NCBI GenBank assembly: GCA_009914575.1
Contig: WNEB01000137.1
Location: 1 to 5,006 of the forward strand
DNA from: Burkholderia gladioli
Lineage (GTDB): Bacteria > Pseudomonadota > Gammaproteobacteria > Burkholderiales > Burkholderiaceae
Reading direction: 5' to 3'
Length of the DNA: 5,006 nt
Shown here one piece after another: positions 1-5,006 of this stretch (positions within the stretch are counted from its first letter, which is position 1; each line of letters begins with the position of its first letter). A program made the position numbers and the translations under genes. The notes under the pieces are model-generated. The model was not told where the DNA came from. It made no database searches and saw only the letters and a program-made list of their open reading frames with translations.

Positions 1-176
1 GTCGGGTCCATCGCTATCGCGACGCCGACATGGCGATGCGCTGGGCGGCCACCGGTTTCCTGGAAGCGGAGAAGCGCTTCCGCAAGCTCGGTGGTGCCAA
101 CGACCTCTGGATCCTCGCCGTCGCCCTTCATCGATCACTCGAAAAACGCGTTGACCATGATCGGGAGTCTGCCTAA
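1..176 (+). CDS. 3' end of a transposase-like gene (partial, enters from outside)
   Basis: An open frame runs from the window edge to a TAA at 174-176 and encodes about 57 residues. The readable part begins RVHRYRDADMAMRWAA, continues through FLEAEKRFRKLGG, and ends DHDRESA. The basic, tryptophan-containing helical tail with an 'MRWAA..FLEAEKRFRKL' core resembles C-terminal ends of transposases I have seen in Burkholderiales, possibly of IS256/mutator type, but I cannot fix the family from this tail. No catalytic motif lies inside the window. Its position tail-to-tail against a broken IS30 gene supports a mobile-element origin. The start and most of the protein lie outside, so whether the gene is intact cannot be judged. 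It could instead be an unrelated small protein's C-terminus. Confidence 0.5.
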   Translation, partial: RVHRYRDADMAMRWAATGFLEAEKRFRKLGGANDLWILAVALHRSLEKRVDHDRESA

Positions 177-225
177 TCTATGAAACCCCGCCGTCCCAAC
201 CTTCAACTACGAATGGGACACCGCC
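1..225 (+). mobile_element. Right-hand end of an unidentified insertion sequence
   Basis: The segment holds the transposase-like 3' end (stop 174-176) plus about 50 bp of non-coding DNA. At about 222-228 it meets sequence that reads as good IS30 transposase on the minus strand. The simplest reading is that this element inserted into the IS30 copy, or that a deletion joined the two. The boundary is inferred from where IS30 protein similarity stops. I did not see both ends or a target duplication, so the exact terminus is uncertain by perhaps 10 bp. Confidence 0.4.
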
Positions 226-624
226 GCGCAGGCAGGCAATCAGTTCGCGGCGCAGGTCGCCGCGAGGCTGAGCGTAGATGGCGTTGTAAATCGTTTCGTG
301 GGACACGTGCAGGCTCGGGTCGTCAGGGAAAGTGCGCTTCAGGGTAGCGGCAATCTCCTGGGGCGACCACTGGCGCTCGCGCAAGCGCTGGCAAACGACA
401 CCCCAAAGGATCGAATCGGGTGCGAGCTTCAACGGCGGTCGGGCGGCTTGCCGTCGGGCGATGCGAGCCGCTTGGGCGACACGTGGGCAGTACAGGCCGT
501 TGGTCTGCGTGTTGCGGGCCAGTTCGCGACTCAACGTCGAGGGGGAGCTCAATCGCTCGTCCCGCCAGAAATCGATTCGCATACGTTCTTCAGGTTGCAG
601 TTGTTGGTACGTTCTCTTTGCCAT
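178..624 (-). pseudogene. Truncated IS30-family transposase with damaged HTH
   Basis: The ORF encodes 148 residues starting MAKRTYQQLQPEER, typical of IS30-family transposases, which bind the element ends and catalyse copy-out transposition with a C-terminal DDE domain. Visible family marks are SPSTLSRELARN (residues 27-38), which closes the N-terminal HTH, then the second DNA-binding part with WSPQEIAATL (86-95) and HVSHETIYNAIYA (106-118). Two defects are visible. Between LS (25-26) and SPSTLSREL about 11 residues of the usual HTH ('R.IA..LGR') are missing without a frameshift. After CLR (131-133) the protein leaves the family and ends in 15 unrelated residues read from the neighbouring element. 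The whole DDE catalytic domain of a normal 320-350-residue protein is therefore absent. The ATG at 622-624 matches the usual family N-terminus. It is non-functional as a transposase; a DNA-binding remnant is conceivable but unlikely given the HTH lesion. Confidence 0.88.
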
Positions 625-676
625 TCGCGGACTTTACCGGTTGGCGAAGGTGTTGCACTTCAGATTTGAGGCCGCC
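226..676 (-). mobile_element. Remnant of an IS30-family insertion sequence
   Basis: This is the 5' portion of an IS30-type element: about 400 bp of transposase gene plus about 50 bp of leader between the ATG and the presumed terminus near 671-680. The leader carries, on the minus strand, CTGAAGTGCAACACC, a string I associate with ends of IS30 elements in proteobacteria. The far end is missing. The uvrB-side boundary is inferred from where a Shine-Dalgarno without a start codon occurs (690-697), and could be several bases off. Confidence 0.6.
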
Positions 677-689
677 AAACGTCGCCCGG

Positions 690-697
690 CTCCTACC
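690..697 (-). promoter_or_regulatory. Orphan Shine-Dalgarno (GGTAGGAG)
   Basis: Read on the minus strand this is GGTAGGAG, a strong ribosome-binding sequence. No ATG or GTG with a continuing frame follows within 5-15 bases. The only near candidate, TTG at 676-678, opens a frame that stops after about 14 codons inside the IS30 leader. It lies downstream of the leftward promoter at 750-778, so it was probably the translation start region of a gene displaced by the IS30 insertion. Confidence 0.4.
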
Positions 698-724
698 GCG
701 CGACAGAATAAGCAAGAACGTTAA

Positions 725-739
725 TGCGAACCATTCTCA
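725..739 (-). promoter_or_regulatory. Candidate Fur box
   Basis: On the plus strand the 15-mer is TGCGAACCATTCTCA. Against the 7-1-7 Fur consensus TGATAATnATTATCA it matches 10 of 14 defined positions. Its two half-sites (TGCGAAC and TGAGAAT when inverted) agree at 5 of 7. Fur is the iron-responsive repressor of iron uptake genes. The site lies 10 bp past the leftward -10 hexamer, about +4 to +18 of the predicted transcript, a classical repressor position. It sits in a locally AT-richer patch of otherwise GC-rich DNA. Single-site matches can arise by chance. Confidence 0.45.
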
Positions 740-749
740 ATAATTGGCG

Positions 750-778
750 AGTTTAGCATTGAATCGCATGCGAAACAA
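750..778 (-). promoter_or_regulatory. Predicted leftward sigma-70 promoter, gene lost
   Basis: On the minus strand there is TTGTTT (773-778) as -35, a 17-bp spacer, and an extended -10 reading TGcTAAACT (750-758). The -35 is weak (3 of 6), the -10 moderate (4 of 6), and the TG extension helps. The expected transcript start is near 743, followed by the Fur-like site and a Shine-Dalgarno at 690-697. The ordered promoter, operator and ribosome-binding site make the call stronger than the hexamers alone. The promoter points into the IS30 remnant. Confidence 0.42.
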
Positions 779-878
779 AGGGGGAATAATTTCAAGCCTT
801 TGACGCAGAAAGGATTTCGGAAGACGCCCGAAGGGCCGACGCAAGTGCGACGCGATGCCGGAATGGCATGCCGAACAT

Positions 879-914
879 GCACGGATCCGGTCGCGATCAC
901 GGCCGAATCCGTGC
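879..914 (-). terminator. Hairpin just past uvrB, possible terminator
   Basis: An inverted repeat with arms 879-893 and 900-914 forms a 15-pair stem (one C-A mismatch, one G-U) closed by a 6-base loop. The outer arms CACGGAT and ATCCGTG are perfect. It starts 9 bp beyond the uvrB stop codon, where a terminator is expected. No T-run follows it in the direction of uvrB transcription, so it is not a canonical intrinsic terminator. It may instead stabilise the mRNA 3' end or work with other factors. Confidence 0.45.
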
Positions 915-923
915 CGGAGCGAA

Positions 924-3014
<2,091 letters not shown>

Positions 3015-3045
3015 GGAGCGAGAGCCTGGCTGCGTGCAAAAGAGT

Positions 3046-3051
3046 ATTTTA
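3046..3051 (-). promoter_or_regulatory. Probable -10 element of uvrB
   Basis: On the minus strand the hexamer TAAAAT (5 of 6 to TATAAT) lies 31 bp upstream of the uvrB ATG, giving a short leader of about 25 nt. No convincing -35 is present at 16-18 bp spacing (GGCAATGGGC region), so an activator or a weak basal promoter is possible. It is the best -10 match I noticed between the gene start and the aminotransferase promoter. Confidence 0.4.
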
Positions 3052-3087
3052 GCGCTTCGCCCATTGCCGGGCTGACCGTTAGGCGCA

Positions 3088-3127
3088 CCGGCATGCCGGA
3101 CCGACAGGCTCGGCACGAGCTTGTGCC
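3088..3127. repeat. Two adjacent palindromes in the divergent intergenic region
   Basis: CCGGCATGCCGG (3088-3099) is a perfect 12-bp palindrome. Thirteen bases later GGCACGAGCTTGTGCC (3112-3127) is a 16-bp palindrome broken only at one symmetric pair. They lie between the predicted uvrB and aminotransferase promoters, where a regulator of either gene could bind. I do not recognise the operator. GC-rich DNA yields short palindromes by chance, so a function is only a suggestion. Confidence 0.3.
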
Positions 3128-3200
3128 ACGGGCCAACGCCGGTTTTGCATTCTTTCGCGCCCGGTTTTCGTCCCGCTATACCTGCATCTCCGTCCCGGCT

Positions 3201-3232
3201 TTGGCCGAAACCACAGCGCAATTCGCTACAAT
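3201..3232 (+). promoter_or_regulatory. Predicted promoter of the aminotransferase gene
   Basis: TACAAT (3227-3232, 5 of 6 to consensus) is a good -10, preceded by GC as in many GC-rich betaproteobacterial promoters. The best upstream -35-like string is TTGGCC at 3201-3206, which leaves a long 20-bp spacer, so the -35 is uncertain. The transcript would start near 3239 and carry a leader of about 104 nt before the ATG at 3343. I saw no riboswitch or attenuator in that leader. Confidence 0.5.
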
Positions 3233-3342
3233 GACGCGATTCGCTCCGGCAGCCGCGGCCTTCGGCGTGCGCCTGCACTTTGCACCCGCCAAGCGCGAAC
3301 CGGACCCCGATTGCATTCCACTACCCTTGCTGCGAAATCATC

Positions 3343-4542
3343 ATGTCGCTCTTTTCCGCTGTCGAACTCGCCCCCCGCGACCCGATCCTGGGCCTCAACG
3401 AAGCCTTCAATGCCGATACGCGCCCGACCAAGGTGAACCTCGGCGTTGGCGTGTACACCAACGAAGAAGGCAATATCCCGCTGTTGCGTGCGGTGCGCGA
3501 CGCGGAAAAGGTGCGCATCGAAGCCGGCCTGCCGCGCGGCTATCTGCCGATCGACGGCATCGCGGCCTATGACGCCGCGGTTCAAAAGCTGCTGCTCGGC
3601 AACGATTCGCCGCTGATCGCAGCCGGTCGCGTCGTGACGGCGCAAGCCATCGGCGGCACGGGCGCGCTGAAGATCGGCGCGGATTTCCTGCGCACGCTGA
3701 ACCCGAACGCCAAGGCCGCAATCAGCGATCCGAGCTGGGAAAACCACCGCGCGCTGTTCGAGACGGTCGGCTTCAAGGTCGACGCCTATCCGTACTACGA
3801 CGCCGCCACCCACGGCGTGAACTTCGACGCCATGCTCGGCGCACTGAACAGCTATGCAGCCGGTACGATCGTCGTGCTGCACGCCTGCTGCCACAACCCG
3901 ACCGGCGTCGATCTCACCGAAGCGCAATGGGCGAAGGTTGTGGAAACGGTCAAGGCACGCCAACTCGTGCCGTTCCTCGACATCGCCTACCAGGGCTTTG
4001 GCGAAGACCTCGAAGCCGACTCGGCAGCCGTGCGCTTGTTCGCCGCGGCCGACCTGAACGTGTTCGTGTCGTCGTCTTTTTCGAAGTCGTTCTCGCTCTA
4101 CGGCGAGCGTATCGGCGCGCTGTCGATCATCACCGCGAGCAAGGACGAAGCCACGCGCGTGCTCTCGCAGCTGAAGCGAGTGATCCGCACGAACTACTCG
4201 AACCCGCCGACCCACGGCGGCGCACTCGTTGCAGCCGTGTTGACCTCGCCGGACCTGTACGCTTCGTGGGTGCAGGAACTCGGCGAGATGCGCGATCGTA
4301 TCCGCGCGATGCGCAACGGCCTGGTCGAACGCCTGAAGGCTAGCGGCGTGGACCGCGACTTCAGCTTCATCAATGCTCAACGCGGCATGTTCTCGTACTC
4401 GGGCCTGACGTCGGCACAAGTCGATCGTCTGCGCGAAGAGTTCGGCATCTACGCAGTGGGCACCGGCCGGATCTGCGTGGCCGCGCTCAATACGCGCAAC
4501 ATCGACGCCGTCGCCAACGCGGTTGCAGCGGTACTGAAGTAA
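3343..4542 (+). CDS. tyrB: Aromatic/aspartate aminotransferase (TyrB type)
   Basis: This is a PLP-dependent class I aminotransferase (fold type I, cytoplasmic dimer). It swaps amino groups between aspartate or aromatic amino acids and 2-oxoglutarate, serving tyrosine, phenylalanine and aspartate metabolism. The 399-residue length fits the family (E. coli TyrB 397, AspC 396). Visible residues: VNLGVGVY (31-38), GGTGALK (104-110) at the cofactor phosphate site, Trp131 in DPSWENH, HNPTG with Asn185, Asp213 and Tyr216 in LDIAYQGFG, the PLP-binding Lys248 in SSSFSKSFSLYGERIGAL with Arg256, and substrate-carboxylate Arg377 in GTGRICVA. Wording such as LHACCHNPTG and GMFSYSGLTSAQVDRLREEFG is nearer E. 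coli TyrB than AspC, but substrate preference cannot be settled by sequence; aspC would be an equally legitimate label. The ATG at 3343 gives the family N-terminus MSLFSAVELAPRDPIL, though no clear Shine-Dalgarno precedes it. It diverges from uvrB and ends before a strong terminator, so it is probably transcribed alone. Confidence 0.95.
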   Translation: MSLFSAVELAPRDPILGLNEAFNADTRPTKVNLGVGVYTNEEGNIPLLRAVRDAEKVRIEAGLPRGYLPIDGIAAYDAAVQKLLLGNDSPLIAAGRVVTAQAIGGTGALKIGADFLRTLNPNAKAAISDPSWENHRALFETVGFKVDAYPYYDAATHGVNFDAMLGALNSYAAGTIVVLHACCHNPTGVDLTEAQWAKVVETVKARQLVPFLDIAYQGFGEDLEADSAAVRLFAAADLNVFVSSSFSKSFSLYGERIGALSIITASKDEATRVLSQLKRVIRTNYSNPPTHGGALVAAVLTSPDLYASWVQELGEMRDRIRAMRNGLVERLKASGVDRDFSFINAQRGMFSYSGLTSAQVDRLREEFGIYAVGTGRICVAALNTRNIDAVANAVAAVLK

Positions 4543-4586
4543 GCCAGCCGGTCGGCGCGAGCAATCGCGCCAACCCGCTTTGCCGG

Positions 4587-4613
4587 AAACGCGCTCCACG
4601 GAGCGCGTTTTTT
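4587..4613 (+). terminator. Intrinsic terminator of the aminotransferase gene
   Basis: A 10-bp perfect stem AAACGCGCTC / GAGCGCGTTT (4587-4596 with 4601-4610) has a 4-base loop and runs straight into a T-tract ending at 4613. It lies 44 bp after the TAA at 4540-4542. The A-rich left flank is short, so it acts mainly rightward. This is a canonical Rho-independent terminator. Confidence 0.93.
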
Positions 4614-4651
4614 AGCCTCTCTTGAATTTCGAGTGGGTGGATTTTTCCGGG

Positions 4652-4688
4652 TCAAGGGCGGGCGAAGCCCGGCGCAGCGAACCCTTGA
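4652..4688. repeat. Palindromic hairpin element abutting the IS3 end
   Basis: Outer arms TCAAGGG (4652-4658) and CCCTTGA (4682-4688) are perfectly complementary. Inside lies a second perfect 5-bp stem CGGGC/GCCCG with a GAA loop (4659-4671), followed by a 10-base unpaired GCGCAGCGAA (4672-4681). The arrangement is an asymmetric two-tier hairpin. It stands two bases from the IS3 terminus at 4691 and outside the terminator of the upstream gene. It resembles a REP-like intergenic element; I cannot tell whether it recurs in the genome. Confidence 0.5.
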
Positions 4689-4690
4689 TG

Positions 4691-4717
4691 TGATCTTGCC
4701 CCTGATTTACGGACACC
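4691..4717 (-). repeat. Terminal inverted repeat of the IS3-type element
   Basis: The string starts TGATCTTGCCCC and ends ACGGACACC. IS3-subgroup ends begin TGATC, have a CCC block, and carry GGACAC about 20 bases in, which matches here. It ends 3 bp before the transposase stop codon at 4721-4723, a usual compact layout. The partner repeat lies outside the window, so pairing was not tested. The 3 bp just outside (4688-4690, ATG) would be one copy of a 3-bp target duplication. Confidence 0.65.
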
Positions 4718-4720
4718 TAT

Positions 4721-5006
4721 CTAAGCGACATTGGCCAGCTCGTACTGCTCTGGGCTGAGGTAGCCCAGGGTCGAGTGCAGCCGGATCCGATTGTAGTCAA
4801 CCTCAATGTAGTCAAACACATGAGCCTTGGCCTGCTCCCGTGTGGCGAGGTGTTCACCATGGATGGCCTCGACCTTCAGACTGTGGTTCCAACTCTCCAT
4901 TGCTGCGTTGTCGTAGCAGTTGCCTCTGGCACTCATGCTGGCGATCAAAGCGTATTGCTCCAACAGGGCGCGGTGCTCGCGCGAGCAGTATTGGCTACCA
5001 CGGTCA
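4721..5006 (-). CDS. IS3-family transposase OrfB, C-terminal part (partial)
   Basis: The frame is open from the window edge to TAG at 4721-4723 and gives 94 residues, starting [15 protein letters not shown]. OrfB is the DDE (rve-type) integrase half of the IS3 transposase, normally made as an OrfAB fusion by -1 frameshifting. The second catalytic Asp (first visible residue, DRGSQY) and the catalytic Glu in AAMESW are separated by exactly 35 residues, the D35E spacing of this superfamily. The segment ARGNCYDNA and the end [13 protein letters not shown] are family hallmarks. No stop or frameshift is seen, so this part could be functional. Its first two thirds and OrfA lie outside the window. 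Confidence 0.93.
   Translation of the reverse strand, partial: DRGSQYCSREHRALLEQYALIASMSARGNCYDNAAMESWNHSLKVEAIHGEHLATREQAKAHVFDYIEVDYNRIRLHSTLGYLSPEQYELANVA

Larger units (their letters stand above)
4691..5006 (-). mobile_element. IS3-family (IS3 subgroup) insertion sequence, partial
   Basis: The segment contains an element terminus and the 3' end of orfB, and continues beyond the window edge. The predicted protein ([28 protein letters not shown]) is close in wording to E. coli IS3 OrfB (SLKVECIHGEH, FNYIECDYNR, LSPEQFE), which assigns the subgroup. The element inserted about 75 bp past the aminotransferase terminator and does not disrupt a visible gene. Confidence 0.88.

Noticed and set aside
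826..836. GCCC-GAA-GGGC hairpin as the uvrB terminator
   Set aside because: Only four base pairs, no T-run, and farther from the stop codon than the much stronger stem at 879-914.
3015..3278. N-terminal extension of UvrB by 88 residues from an upstream start
   Set aside because: The extra residues have no family match, would overlap the predicted promoters of both genes, and the MSEH start agrees with the known N-terminus in related bacteria.
3280..3342. TTG start extending the aminotransferase by 21 residues
   Set aside because: The ATG at 3343 gives the standard MSLFSAVEL N-terminus; the extension ([10 protein letters not shown]...) is not family-like.
3226..4599. A 457-codon open frame antisense to the aminotransferase gene
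   Set aside because: It is a composition shadow of the PLP enzyme on the other strand and covers its terminator; no domain or start signal is visible.

Overview
The window looks like chromosomal DNA from a GC-rich betaproteobacterium of the Burkholderia group. The basis is high GC, a UvrB whose sequence and N-terminal extension look Burkholderia-like, and a TyrB-type aminotransferase divergent from it. Species was not determined. There are two intact core genes, uvrB (924-3014, minus) and a tyrB/aspC-type aminotransferase (3343-4542, plus). They diverge from a 328-bp intergenic region holding one promoter for each. Insertion-sequence DNA bounds this core on both sides.

Left edge (1-676): the 3' end of a transposase-like gene entering from outside (plus strand, stop 174-176) abuts a broken IS30-family element whose transposase runs on the minus strand. 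The IS30 gene keeps about its first 133 residues and then runs into foreign sequence. It also lacks about 11 residues of its N-terminal helix-turn-helix, so it should be non-functional.

Gap between IS30 and uvrB (677-923): no gene is visible. It does hold what looks like an orphaned leftward iron-regulated promoter: a -35/-10 pair with 17-bp spacing, a Fur-box-like palindrome just after the -10, and a good Shine-Dalgarno. No usable start codon follows, because the IS30 remnant begins there. A 15-bp imperfect hairpin sits 9 bp past the uvrB stop.

Core (924-4613): uvrB encodes the damage-verifying helicase-like subunit of UvrABC nucleotide excision repair. The aminotransferase is a fold-type I PLP enzyme of aspartate/aromatic amino acid metabolism, followed by a textbook intrinsic terminator. 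The two genes share only the divergent regulatory region; nothing suggests a joint function.

Right edge (4614-5006): an unexplained palindromic element lies immediately before the terminus of an IS3-subgroup element, whose orfB C-terminal part (including the D35E spacing) runs out of the window. The three IS pieces appear to belong to different families, so the block is not a simple composite transposon. I see no CRISPR array, tRNA, rRNA or new defence or metabolic system. The most interesting signal is the IS-interrupted Fur-type promoter.
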